DNA of 64,000 nucleotides from Sphaerimonospora thailandensis (GCF_016863115.1 NZ_BOOG01000031.1:1-64000); one strand, 5' to 3'. Counted from the first letter of the stretch, positions 25,987-34,734 are shown. Notes: generated by a model not told the origin, from the sequence alone. Numbers and translations: made by a program.

Positions 25987-26634
25987 CTACCGGCTGTTGA
26001 GGAACGCCAGCACGGCGAGGACGCGGCGGTTGTCGTCGTCCGAGGGGGCCAGGCCGAGCTTGGCGAAGATGCCGGCCGTGTGCTTGCCGACCGCGCTCTC
26101 GCTCAGGTACAGCCGCTGGCCGATGGCGGCGTTGGATCTCCCCTCGGCCATGAGCTCCAGCACTTCGCGCTCCCGCGGGGTGAGCTTGCTCAGCGGTTTG
26201 TTACGTGCGTTGCCGGCCAGCAGCTTGGCGATGACCTCCGGATCCATGGCCGTGCCCCCGGCGGCCACGCGGCGCACGGCGTCGACGAACTGTTCGCCGT
26301 TGAACACGCGGTCCTTGAGCAGGTAGCCGATCCCGCCCGAGCCGTCGGCCAGCAACTCCCTGGCGTAGAGCTGCTCGACATGCTGGGACAGCACGAGGAC
26401 CGGCAACCCCGGGACCTGCTTTCTCGCCGCCAGCGCCGCCTGCAGGCCCTCGTCGGTGAAGGTCGGCGGAAGCCGTACGTCGACGACGGCCACATCGGGA
26501 CGCTCCCGGATAAGGGCGGCGTGCAGTTCGGGACCGGACTCGACGGCCGCGACCACGTCGAAGCCGTACGCGCCGAGCAGATGGACCAGGCCCTCCCGCA
26601 GGAGATGGAGGTCTTCCGCTATGACTACCCGCAC
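25987..26634 (-). CDS. LuxR-type (NarL family) response regulator
   Basis: 215 residues from GTG 26634. Receiver domain: acidic pair E7/D8, phosphoacceptor Asp52 in VAVVDVRLPP, and Lys in YLLKD. C-terminal LuxR helix-turn-helix: LTPREREVLELMAEGRSNAAI and AVGKHTAGIF. The gene overlaps the end of the sensor kinase by 10 bp. Paired with that kinase it probably controls the divergent ABC exporter. Confidence 0.9.
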   Translation of the reverse strand: MRVVIAEDLHLLREGLVHLLGAYGFDVVAAVESGPELHAALIRERPDVAVVDVRLPPTFTDEGLQAALAARKQVPGLPVLVLSQHVEQLYARELLADGSGGIGYLLKDRVFNGEQFVDAVRRVAAGGTAMDPEVIAKLLAGNARNKPLSKLTPREREVLELMAEGRSNAAIGQRLYLSESAVGKHTAGIFAKLGLAPSDDDNRRVLAVLAFLNSR

Positions 26635-28145
26635 CCCTCGCCCTCCTCGGCCCGCTTCGCCTGTGCGGTGAGCAAAGCAGCTGCCGTGTACATGGCGCCG
26701 CCCAGGGCGATCATGCCGGCGATCACCGGCCACTGGAACGACTCGGGGAGATGAAGCGCGAGGAACCACGACTTTCCGGTTTCCCCGTTTCCGGTGAGCT
26801 TGATGACCATCGGGACGAACCCCTGTGGGAATGTGGGGACTGCGGCCAACGTCCAGCCTACGGCGATGGTCACGCTCTTCCATGCTGGGTGCGGCGCGCG
26901 CGCCGTACCCAGCGCGCGAGGCAGCTCCAGAACGGCCGTGGTCGGGCCGCCTGCCGGGCTGTTCAGCGCGAGCACGCCGTCGAAAGCCGCCATCCTGCGT
27001 TCGATGCCGTTCAGGCCGGTGCCGCGTGCCGGGTCGGCCCCGCCATGCCCGTTGTCGGTGACGCTGACCCGCAGGTTCCCCTCCCGGTGGCTGATGTCGA
27101 TCCACGCCTCCGTCGCTTCGCCGTGCCGTACGGCGTTGGTTAGCAGCTCGCTGATCGCGAAGTAGGCGGCAGACTCGACGGGGGCCTGCGGGCGGGTGGG
27201 CAGATCCACCGTCACGTGCGTGCGCATCGGGCTGTCCAGGGCGAGCGCCCGTACGGCGTCACCGAGGCCGCGCTCGGCGAGGACCGGGGGATGGATGCCG
27301 CGCACCACCTGGCGGAGCTCGTGCAGCGCGGTCGCCGAAGCCTCCCTGGCCTTGGCGAGCAGCGCCTTCGCCGCGTTCGGGTCGGAGCCGACGAGTTGCT
27401 CGGCCGCGCCGATCGTCATGCCGATCGCGACCAGCCGCGCCTGTGCGCCGTCGTGCAGATCACGCTCGATCCGTCGTAGCTCCGCGGCCTGGGAGTCCAC
27501 CACCTCGCCCCGTGTCCTGGCGAGCTGATCGACCCGCCGCGTCAGCCTCGCCTTCTCGGTCGGAGTCAGCAGGGCGTGCGCGAAGCGCCCGTGGATGCGC
27601 ACGCCCCACGGGGCCACCCACGGTGCGGTGGCCAGGGCGAGCAGGGCGAGCACGGGCCAGAGCAGGCCGGTGCCCGTCGCGAACTGCACCACGCCCAACG
27701 CGACGATCAGCACGGGAGCCGCGGCGGCCATGGCGCCGGACCACGGGTCGGCGAGCAGGTAGGCGAAATCACGCCAGGTGGCCGGGTCCTTGAGCATCCA
27801 GTTGAAGCGGCGGTTGAACGCCGGAATCCTCGGTGTCTTGTAGAGGTTCCGCCCCTCGCGGTACCAACCGTCGGCATACGGCACCGGCGGGGGCGGGGCC
27901 GGCTGGTACGGAGCCTCGATCTCGACTCCCGACCACTCGCGGGCCAGCCGCCGGTTCAGCCCGGTCATCCCTCGCACGAGCCGTACCGCGGAAGGAAACA
28001 GGAAGACCATCCCCAAACCGAAGCTGAGCATGATGGCTGCCAGCATCACGATCGCCACAGCCTGCCCGAGCATGGCGACACCGAAGAGCACAGCCCCTTT
28101 GGCCAGTGCCGCGATCGTGGTGCCTGCAATCCGGTTGAGCGCCAT
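26625..28145 (-). CDS. Membrane sensor histidine kinase with extra C-terminal helices
   Basis: 506 residues from ATG 28145 (GGAGAGGTGGG upstream). Two N-terminal helices, a cytoplasmic linker with Pro-rich PAPPPPVP, two more helices near 150-210, then the HisKA_3 dimerisation segment with the phosphoacceptor His231 (ERDLHDGAQARL) and a HATPase domain (ELLTNAVRHG, VTDNGHGG). Unusually, two further membrane helices follow the ATPase (VTIAVGWTLAAVPTF and WPVIAGMIALGGAMYTAAALL). Operon with the response regulator; divergent from the ABC genes. Confidence 0.85.
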   Translation of the reverse strand: MALNRIAGTTIAALAKGAVLFGVAMLGQAVAIVMLAAIMLSFGLGMVFLFPSAVRLVRGMTGLNRRLAREWSGVEIEAPYQPAPPPPVPYADGWYREGRNLYKTPRIPAFNRRFNWMLKDPATWRDFAYLLADPWSGAMAAAAPVLIVALGVVQFATGTGLLWPVLALLALATAPWVAPWGVRIHGRFAHALLTPTEKARLTRRVDQLARTRGEVVDSQAAELRRIERDLHDGAQARLVAIGMTIGAAEQLVGSDPNAAKALLAKAREASATALHELRQVVRGIHPPVLAERGLGDAVRALALDSPMRTHVTVDLPTRPQAPVESAAYFAISELLTNAVRHGEATEAWIDISHREGNLRVSVTDNGHGGADPARGTGLNGIERRMAAFDGVLALNSPAGGPTTAVLELPRALGTARAPHPAWKSVTIAVGWTLAAVPTFPQGFVPMVIKLTGNGETGKSWFLALHLPESFQWPVIAGMIALGGAMYTAAALLTAQAKRAEEGEGCG

Positions 28146-28286
28146 TTGCCCACCTCTCCTTCTGCCGTCAGTTTCCTCCAGGGCGAGGTCGGCGCGCAGT
28201 GGCCTCAGGCGCCGGATGGGGGTGGGGACAAGTACACCCCTGTCGGGTTCCCAGCCGCATTCCCGCCGCGCCGCCCGGTTCCTAGC

Positions 28287-28319
28287 GTTGTCCACATGGC
28301 GATCATCACTGTGGACAAC
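28287..28319. promoter_or_regulatory. Inverted pair of consensus DnaA boxes at an ABC-gene start
   Basis: GTTGTCCAC (28287-28295) and GTGGACAAC (28311-28319) form a perfect inverted repeat around the ATG of the ABC ATPase gene. Each arm contains a full DnaA 9-mer: TTGTCCACA at 28288-28296 and its complement TGTGGACAA at 28310-28318. The right arm is inside codons for Val-Asp-Asn. It could be a DnaA site, another regulator's operator or chance. Confidence 0.45.
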
Positions 28320-29228
28320 CTGCACAAGACGTACGGCACGCGGGTGGCGGTCGAAGACGTCTCGTTCTCCGTGGAGGAGGGCGAGATCTTCGGCGTCGTC
28401 GGCCGCAACGGAGCCGGCAAGACGACGACGGTCGAATGCGTGGCCGGCCTGCGCACCCCGACGTCGGGGACCATCCGGGTGGAGGCCGACCTGAAGCAGC
28501 AGGTCGGGGTGCAACTCCAGGACTGCTCACTGCCCGACAAGATCCGGGTCGGCGAGGCGCTGAGCCTGTACGCCTCGTTCTATTCGCGGCCGGCCGACTG
28601 GCGTGCGCTGCTCGAGGAGACCGGCCTCGATCCGCGTACGGCTTTCGCGAAGCTGTCCGGCGGGCAGCGTCAGCGGCTGTCGATCGCGCTCGCACTCGTC
28701 GGCAACCCGAAGATCGCGATCCTCGACGAGCTCACCACCGGTCTCGATCCACAGGCGCGGCGGGACACCTGGGAGCTTATCGAGCGCATCCGCGACCGCG
28801 GCGTGACCATGATCCTGGTCACGCACTTCATGGAGGAGGTCGAGCGGCTGTGCGACCGCGTCGCGGTCATCTCGGCCGGCCGGGTCCTCGCGGTGGACAC
28901 CCCGGAGGGACTCATCGCCCGGGCGGGTGGCGAGCAGCGTCTCACGTTCCGTACCCGCGAGCCGGTCGACGGCCTGCGGGCGCTCCCGGATGTGTCGTCC
29001 GTCACGACGAGCACCGATGGCATCCCAGCACAACCGGGACGGAGGGGCCGGGCTGCGACAGCCGATGACGCCGTCGAGGTCGTGGTCATCGGCACCGGTG
29101 GCCTGCTCCCCGCCGTGATGTCCGTACTGCCGGCTTCCCTGATGTCCGACCTCCACGTCGAGCGGACCACGCTCGACGACGCGTTTCTCGCCCTCACGGG
29201 CGAACCCGCCGATCAGCCCGCCGCATAG
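28296..29228 (+). CDS. ABC transporter ATP-binding protein (exporter type)
   Basis: 310 residues from ATG 28296; TAGCGT lies 7 bases upstream (leaderless-like). Walker A GRNGAGKTTT, Q-loop VGVQLQD, signature LSGGQRQR, Walker B AILDELTTGLDP (Leu where Pro is usual) and switch His in LVTHFMEE. The C-terminal extension is that of drug- or bacteriocin-export ATPases. It pairs with the ABC-2 permease 12 bp downstream. The divergent histidine kinase/regulator pair suggests signal-controlled export, for example drug or antimicrobial-peptide resistance (inference). Confidence 0.9.
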   Translation: MAIITVDNLHKTYGTRVAVEDVSFSVEEGEIFGVVGRNGAGKTTTVECVAGLRTPTSGTIRVEADLKQQVGVQLQDCSLPDKIRVGEALSLYASFYSRPADWRALLEETGLDPRTAFAKLSGGQRQRLSIALALVGNPKIAILDELTTGLDPQARRDTWELIERIRDRGVTMILVTHFMEEVERLCDRVAVISAGRVLAVDTPEGLIARAGGEQRLTFRTREPVDGLRALPDVSSVTTSTDGIPAQPGRRGRAATADDAVEVVVIGTGGLLPAVMSVLPASLMSDLHVERTTLDDAFLALTGEPADQPAA

Positions 29229-29240
29229 GAGACCCAAGAC

Positions 29241-29996
29241 ATGGCGACCATCCCCCGCACGGCCCGGCTCGTAGCCGTGGAAACGAAGCTCTTCCTCCGC
29301 GAGCCCGCCGCGGTTTTCTTCACCATCATGCTTCCCGTGGGGCTGCTGCTGGCCCTGGGCCTCTCGATCCCCGACTTCCGCAAGCCGGACCCCCTGCTCG
29401 GCGGACAGCGACCCGTGGACGCGCAGTTCCCCGCCTTGATGGTCCTCCTGTCGGTCATGATGCTCGCGCTGAGCCTGCTGCCGACGACCCTGGTCACCTA
29501 TCGGGAGCGGGGCATGCTCCGCCGGATGTCCACCACCCCCGTACGGCCGAGCTCGCTGCTGGCGGCCCAGCTCGTGATCCACGTTGGCGTGGCCGTCGCC
29601 GCTACGACGCTGACCCTCGGGCTGGGACACCTGGCCCTCGACATGCCGGCTCCGCCTGCGTTCTGGATGTTCGCCGGGGTCTTCGTGCTCGGCTCAACGA
29701 CGCTGTTCGCCATCGGCCTGTGCCTCGCCGCTGTGACGCCGAACTCGCGGGTCGTCCAGGGCGCGGGCGCGGCCGTCCTGTTCCCGCTACTGTTCCTCGG
29801 CGGTATGTGGCTGCCGCGACAGGTGATGCCCGAGGTCCTGCGCCGGATCAGCGACTTCACCCCGTCTGGCGCCTTCGGTCAGGGTCTCACCGACGCGCTC
29901 GCCGGTCAGGCCCCGCAACCGCTGCATCTCGCCGTACTCGCCGGATGGGCGGTGGTGGCCGGTCTCATGGCGGCACGGCTGTTCCGCTGGCAGTGA
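29241..29996 (+). CDS. ABC-2 type transporter permease
   Basis: 251 residues, six predicted membrane helices. The core REPAAVFFTIMLPVGLLLAL and the conserved FPLLFLGGMWLPRQVMPEVL near the end are typical of ABC-2 exporters. ATG 29241 follows the ATPase gene by 12 bp with GGAG upstream, so they form one operon. Confidence 0.9.
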   Translation: MATIPRTARLVAVETKLFLREPAAVFFTIMLPVGLLLALGLSIPDFRKPDPLLGGQRPVDAQFPALMVLLSVMMLALSLLPTTLVTYRERGMLRRMSTTPVRPSSLLAAQLVIHVGVAVAATTLTLGLGHLALDMPAPPAFWMFAGVFVLGSTTLFAIGLCLAAVTPNSRVVQGAGAAVLFPLLFLGGMWLPRQVMPEVLRRISDFTPSGAFGQGLTDALAGQAPQPLHLAVLAGWAVVAGLMAARLFRWQ

Positions 29997-30088
29997 CCGG
30001 CACGGGCCCGGGCTCGCCGCCGGGTGGCGGAGATGTTTACCCGCGGGGTAATACGTCCCGCCCCGGTCCCCGGGCTTGCGTCGGAACC

Positions 30089-30725
30089 GTGGCAGCAGCC
30101 CAGATCTATCAGCGGCCGTTCGGCGAACTGCTCCGCCACTGGCGCGAGCACCGGAGACTCAGCCAGCTCGAGCTCTCGATCCAGGCCGAGATCTCCACCC
30201 GCCACCTCAGCTTCCTTGAAACCGGCCGGGCCCGGCCGAGCCGTGACATGGTGCTCCACATCACCGAGCATCTCGAGATCCCGCTGCGCGAGCGGAACCA
30301 TCTGCTGCTGGCCGCCGGCTACGCCCCGGCCTACACGGAGTCCCCGCTCGACTCCCCGCAGATGGCGGCGGTCTGCGAGGCGATCCGGCGGCTGTTGTCC
30401 GCCCATGAGCCCTATCCCGCGGTGGTCGTGGACCGGGGCTGGAACCTCGTCGACGCCAACGCGGCCATCGGCCTGATCGCCGAGGGTGTCGACCCCGACC
30501 TGCTCACGAACGTGCTGCGGGCGAGCGGTTCACCCGGAGGGGCTCGCCCCCCGCATCGTCAACCTCGGCGAGTGGCGCGCTCACCTGCTCGGCCGGCGTC
30601 CGGTGACGCGTCGTCCCGAACCTCAGAACCGGACCGTGTCGCGGTCGGAGCCGGTCGTGCGAGACGTTGCCGGGCCGGGAGGCGCATACTCAGGTATCGA
30701 CATCGCCGATCATGGAGGTGGGTAA
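30089..30725 (+). pseudogene. Broken XRE/MmyB-type regulator
   Basis: From GTG 30089 a normal MmyB-type protein starts: XRE helix-turn-helix (FGELLRHWREHRRLSQLELS, then STRHLSFLETGRARPS), followed by the ligand-binding start (PYPAVVVDRGWNLVDANAAI). At GG 30527-30528 one extra G shifts the frame: NVLRAS is followed in the next frame by VHPEGLAPRIVNLGEWRAHLLGR, the expected continuation. After that the homology stops and about 110 C-terminal residues are missing. The shifted frame ends in TAA 30723-30725, overlapping the ATG of the next gene. Confidence 0.75.
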
Positions 30726-31459
30726 TGGTCGTGCTGGCCCAGGTCAGTGACATCCACATCGACGGAAGCGGACGGAACACCTCCCGGGCCGTACGGGCGC
30801 TCGACTACGCCCGGTCAATGCGTCCGGACGCGATCCTGCTCACGGGGGACATCGCCGACCACGGCGCGGTGGAGGAGTACGAGATCGTCCGCGACCTGAT
30901 CTCCTTCGATGACGTGCCGCTGGTGCTCTGTCCGGGGAATCACGACGTTCGCGGAAATCTACGGAAGGTGCTGCTGGGGCGGGACGGCGATCAGCCCGTC
31001 AATCAGGCGCTAAATCTCGAGACCGTGACGATCGCGCTGTGCGACTCCAGCATCCCGGGACGAGATGACGGACACCTCGACGACGACACCCTTGCCTGGC
31101 TCGACTCGGTTCTCGCCGCCAGGCCCGGGGTGCGGGCCCTCGTCGGCATGCATCACCCGGCGGTCGAACTCGGCATCCCGTACGTCGACGCCATCCGGCT
31201 CAACCGGCCCGAGCAGCTGCGACAGGTGCTCGACCGGCACCCGCACGTGCTGGCCGTGCTGGCCGGACACGCGCACACGGCCGCGGCCACGACGTTCGCC
31301 GGACGGCCACTGCTGGTCGCACCCGGGGTCGTGAGCACGATACTGCTCCCGGCCGAGACCCCCGTCCAACCGCCGATCGACTTCACGCTGCCCCCGGCCA
31401 TCGCCATCCATCTCCTCTATGAGGATCGGATCGCGACCCACTACCGGCCGATCCCCTGA
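30725..31459 (+). CDS. Calcineurin-like metallophosphoesterase (CpdA-type)
   Basis: 244 residues from ATG 30725 with GGAGGTGGG just upstream. All family motifs are present in order: D-x-H in VSDIHIDG, GDIADHG, GNHD, MHHP and GHAH. This is the dinuclear-metal site of class III cAMP phosphodiesterases (CpdA, Rv0805-like), though phosphatase or other cyclic-nucleotide activity is equally possible. It follows the broken regulator, whose remnant stop overlaps its start. Confidence 0.85.
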   Translation: MVVLAQVSDIHIDGSGRNTSRAVRALDYARSMRPDAILLTGDIADHGAVEEYEIVRDLISFDDVPLVLCPGNHDVRGNLRKVLLGRDGDQPVNQALNLETVTIALCDSSIPGRDDGHLDDDTLAWLDSVLAARPGVRALVGMHHPAVELGIPYVDAIRLNRPEQLRQVLDRHPHVLAVLAGHAHTAAATTFAGRPLLVAPGVVSTILLPAETPVQPPIDFTLPPAIAIHLLYEDRIATHYRPIP

Positions 31460-31605
31460 GTAAACCGCTTGAACTCCTCCCCGGCCTGAAGTGAAGGCCG
31501 GAGCACTGGCCCGCATTCCGGTAGATCGCCATCCGGCTGATCCCACAGTTGATCTTCTCACAGGCGGGACGCCCTACCGGGACGTCTGCGCGGCTTCGGT
31601 CGTGT

Positions 31606-31634
31606 CCCGGGGGCCGTGGTCTGCCACCCCCGGG
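31606..31634. terminator. Intrinsic terminator, likely for dnaB
   Basis: Hairpin with CCCGGGGG (31606-31613) and CCCCCGGG (31627-31634), with GTGG/CCAC pairing inside, about 30 bp past the dnaB stop on its strand. It may also stop the converging phosphoesterase transcript. Confidence 0.7.
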
Positions 31635-31665
31635 CGGGTCCGTCCCCCTGGTCCGGATTTGCGGA

Positions 31666-34428
31666 TCAGTGTGAAGCCATGTCCACGAAGCGGCTGTAGT
31701 GTCCCTGGAAGGCGACCGTCACGGTAGCGGTGGGGCCGTTACGGTGCTTGGCCACGATCAGGTCGGCCTCACCCGCGCGGGGGGACTCGCGCTCGTACGC
31801 GTCCTCCCGGTGCAAAAGGATGACCATGTCCGCATCCTGCTCGATTGATCCACTTTCACGAAGATCTGATACTTGTGGGCGTTTGTCCGTACGTTGCTCG
31901 GGACCGCGGTTGAGCTGTGAGATCGCGATGACCGGGACCTCCAACTCCTTGGCCAGCAGCTTGAGCGCACGAGAGATCTCGGAGACCTCCTGCTGGCGGC
32001 TCTCGGTCTTCTTGGGCGAGCTCATCAGCTGGAGGTAGTCGACGATCACGAACCGGAGGTCGTTGCGCTGCTTGAGGCGGCGGCATTTCGCCCGGATCTC
32101 CATCATCGACATGTTCGGGGAGTCGTCGATGAACAGCGGCGCGTCCGCCACCTCACCCATCCGCCGGGCCAGCCGGGTCCAGTCGTCGTCATTCATCAGA
32201 CCCGACCGCATGGTGTGCAACGCCACCCGCGCCTCGGCGGAGAGTAACCGCATAGTGATCTCGTTACGCGACATCTCCAGCGAGAAGATGACGGTCGCCA
32301 AACCATTCTTGATCGCCGCAGAACGCGCGAAATCGAGGCCGAGAGTCGAGTTATGTGTTGGGATGCATGACTTGCTCGCCAAGTACATGTGCTCCGCATT
32401 GTCCACCTCGATGCATCGAACGGGCACCGACGACACGTGCCGAACGTTCACGATGTACCGAACTCGAGTTGCCGGGTGTGCCTTCGTCACCTGCCTTTCG
32501 GCCTTCCGCGACAGACGGAACACCTTCTCCGCCGGGGTAAAGTTGATCATGTAGCAGGTGGACGATTTCGCGGTCCTGCCCTTGACGTCCTTCGTCTTCA
32601 TCGTGGCCTTGTGACCAAGACTCAAGATGAGTTCGAGGGCATCTTCCGCCAGCCTCTTGTTCGTTACCGCGAACTGGACCTGGCCACCCCGGCTCACGTA
32701 GCCGTCGGTGTCCAGCAGCCCGGCCAACAGGGACCGTCGCTGGTCTGCCGATGCGCGCAAATACTGCCGGGGTATGTGCTTGTTTCCGAGGACCCCGAGG
32801 GCACGCAGGATGGCCTGGACGCTGCCGTGGTGGTCGCGGCAGGCCTGGCATTGCCTCCCGCCGGTCGAAGGACCTCCGCAGACGACGCAGGCGCGTTCCG
32901 GCAAGGGTGGTGACTCTGGAAGCTTCAGTGAGTAGCTAAGGCTCGATCCAACGTGAGCAACCCGCAGGCCCTCTGCTTCGACATATCCGATGATCTCGGG
33001 TTCGACCGTCGTGAACCTTGCGCTCTCACTATGACCGTCACCGAGCCATATGCCCAGAACGTACGGTGAGAGCGGAAGATCCTGTTTGGGCAGCTCGAAC
33101 GGCTCGGCTATGCCGACCGCGTGGTTCGGCCGCTTGTCAGCCGAGGCGCATCGCAGCGTTGCCGCGATCTCCTCCGTGGTCACGATGTCCCCGTGGACGG
33201 CGGTCGTCGCGGAATTCTTGGGGCGGCTCACTCGCCCATCAAGAGCGTCGAAGAGCAGTCTGCGGGAGTAGACCGCCGGTGTGTTCCAGGTGTAATTCCG
33301 GACTGGGCCACTGACCGAGCGAGGGGCCTTCCCCGCCGCTCCGACTTCCTTCTGCACCGTGTGCAGCACATGACGGAACTCCGCCCCCACGATGGCGAGC
33401 GCTTCCTGATGCGTGATTAACTCATCAGGTCCCGTCTGCGAGGCGGCATAGGCCCCCTGCACCCGCTTCAGGGACGCAGGCGGCCAGTAGAAGGTTCGCT
33501 TCGTCTCTGATCGCTGCCGCCGGGAGGCGCGTGTGGTAGTTCGCCACTGATGCTGGGCGTCGGCCACGATGACGGTGCCGTCGCTGAACTCGACCTCGTA
33601 ACAGGGCCTGCCGATCATCACATCGGTGGCCGCCACGACACGAGTGGGCGCCCCGTCAGCACCGAGAAGGTAATCGCCTACCTGGACCTCCCCCATGGTC
33701 GTCCAACCGGTCGGCGTTGGCAGCGGGGTGTCGAGAGCCAGCGCCTTACCGATTGCCGGTCTTGCGGCCACGACGATCATCTGGCCGGGGTGGAGGCCGT
33801 TGGTCAACGCGTCGAGGTCCTGGAAGCCGGTGGGGACGCCGACCATCTGGCCGCCGCGGCTGCCGATGGCCTCGATCTCGTCGAGGGCGCCCGGCATGAT
33901 CTCCGAGAGCGGGAGGTAATCCTCCGACGTGCGCCGCTCGGTCACCTTGTAGATCTCGGCCTGGGCCCGGTCGACGAGGTCGTCGACCTCCTCACCCTGC
34001 CCGCCGTACCCGTAGGAGACGATCCGCGTGCCCGCCTCGATCAGCCGCCGCAGGATGGCCTGCTCTCGGACGATCTTCGCGTAGTAGCCGGCGTTGGCGG
34101 CCGTCGGCACGGTCGCGGTCAGTGTGTGGAGGTAGGCGCCGCCGCCCACCCGGGCGACCTCGCCACGCCGCTGCAACTCGTTGAAGACGGTGACCGCGTC
34201 GGCCGGCTCGCCGCGGCCGTAGAGGTCGATGACGGCATCGAAGATGATCTGATGCGCGGGGCGGTAGAAGTCGTCGGCGCGCAGCACCTCGATCACGTCG
34301 GCGATGGCGTCCTTGGACAGCAGCATGCCGCCGAGCACCGACTGCTCGGCCTCGATGTTGCTCGGTGGCGTGCGCTCGAACGTCGCGTCCGATTCCCCGG
34401 GTCCCCCCGGGAAGTCGATAACGCTCAC
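31666..34428 (-). CDS. dnaB: Replicative DNA helicase DnaB with an intein
   Basis: 920 codons; 455 remain after removal of the 465-residue intein, the normal DnaB length. The N-terminal domain begins at PPSNIEAEQSVLGGMLLS, then the RecA-like domain with Walker A split as ARPAIGK|ST, Walker B FVIVDYLQLM, and SQLNRGPEQRTDKRP and DLRESGSIEQDAD near the end. It unwinds DNA at the fork with DnaG and the clamp loader. The start is GTG 34428 behind GGGGGGTG. The gene is alone on its transcript; in relatives it lies directly after rplI. Confidence 0.97.
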   Translation of the reverse strand: MSVIDFPGGPGESDATFERTPPSNIEAEQSVLGGMLLSKDAIADVIEVLRADDFYRPAHQIIFDAVIDLYGRGEPADAVTVFNELQRRGEVARVGGGAYLHTLTATVPTAANAGYYAKIVREQAILRRLIEAGTRIVSYGYGGQGEEVDDLVDRAQAEIYKVTERRTSEDYLPLSEIMPGALDEIEAIGSRGGQMVGVPTGFQDLDALTNGLHPGQMIVVAARPAIGKALALDTPLPTPTGWTTMGEVQVGDYLLGADGAPTRVVAATDVMIGRPCYEVEFSDGTVIVADAQHQWRTTTRASRRQRSETKRTFYWPPASLKRVQGAYAASQTGPDELITHQEALAIVGAEFRHVLHTVQKEVGAAGKAPRSVSGPVRNYTWNTPAVYSRRLLFDALDGRVSRPKNSATTAVHGDIVTTEEIAATLRCASADKRPNHAVGIAEPFELPKQDLPLSPYVLGIWLGDGHSESARFTTVEPEIIGYVEAEGLRVAHVGSSLSYSLKLPESPPLPERACVVCGGPSTGGRQCQACRDHHGSVQAILRALGVLGNKHIPRQYLRASADQRRSLLAGLLDTDGYVSRGGQVQFAVTNKRLAEDALELILSLGHKATMKTKDVKGRTAKSSTCYMINFTPAEKVFRLSRKAERQVTKAHPATRVRYIVNVRHVSSVPVRCIEVDNAEHMYLASKSCIPTHNSTLGLDFARSAAIKNGLATVIFSLEMSRNEITMRLLSAEARVALHTMRSGLMNDDDWTRLARRMGEVADAPLFIDDSPNMSMMEIRAKCRRLKQRNDLRFVIVDYLQLMSSPKKTESRQQEVSEISRALKLLAKELEVPVIAISQLNRGPEQRTDKRPQVSDLRESGSIEQDADMVILLHREDAYERESPRAGEADLIVAKHRNGPTATVTVAFQGHYSRFVDMASH
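32350..33744 (-). mobile_element. Class 3-type intein with LAGLIDADG homing endonuclease in DnaB
   Basis: The intein is DnaB residues 229-693, between Lys and Ser of the P-loop. Its first residue is Ala (ALALDTPLPT), not Cys or Ser. Within it Trp67 (HQWRT, block B), Cys444 (VRCIEVDN, block F) and Thr463 (PTHN, block G) form the W-C-T set of class 3 inteins; the last residue is Asn465 and the +1 residue is Ser. The endonuclease core has LGIWLGDG and LLAGLLDTDG. Between them are CVVC and CQAC, a likely zinc knuckle. Base composition is locally less GC-rich than its host gene. Confidence 0.85.
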
Positions 34429-34530
34429 CTCACACCCCCCTGTCGGCCCTCATGCCGTACCTCGCCCCGTCCACCGGCTCCGACCCGGTGCGACAGTCTC
34501 GCGGGCCGCGCCGCCCACGGCAACCTCGCC

Positions 34531-34607
34531 CGTGGACAACGCTGTGGAAAACATGTGCAGGTCTCGCCCCTCACCTGTGGGAACACTGGGGACAGCCCTG
34601 TGGACAA
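34531..34607 (-). promoter_or_regulatory. DnaA-box cluster upstream of dnaB
   Basis: Three boxes in the same orientation (read as the complement of TTGTCCACA): CGTGGACAA 34531-34539 (one mismatch), TGTGGAAAA 34543-34551 (one mismatch) and TGTGGACAA 34599-34607 (perfect). Weaker TGTGG words lie at 34576 and 34663. The cluster is in the 306-bp gap between dnaB and the MATE gene. Too few boxes and no AT-rich unwinding element for an origin. Confidence 0.55.
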
Positions 34608-34734
34608 TGCTGCCGTCCCTGCCGAAACCCGCGGCTGACCTGGCCATTCTCCGTCCACGCCCTGTGGAGGAAAGAAAGTCGCCAGACAGGTTGATACCGA
34701 TCGAGCATGGCTCGGTAAGCCGCAAAATGAGTTC

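Noticed and set aside
31468-31500. IS200/IS605-like right-end hairpin (GGCC-TGAAGTGAA-GGCC)
   Set aside because: A short hairpin only; no TnpA/TnpB remnant nearby.
34429-34734. oriC in the dnaB upstream gap
   Set aside because: Only about three good DnaA boxes, no AT-rich unwinding region, and dnaA/dnaN/rpmH are not adjacent. Gene order puts oriC beyond the right edge.
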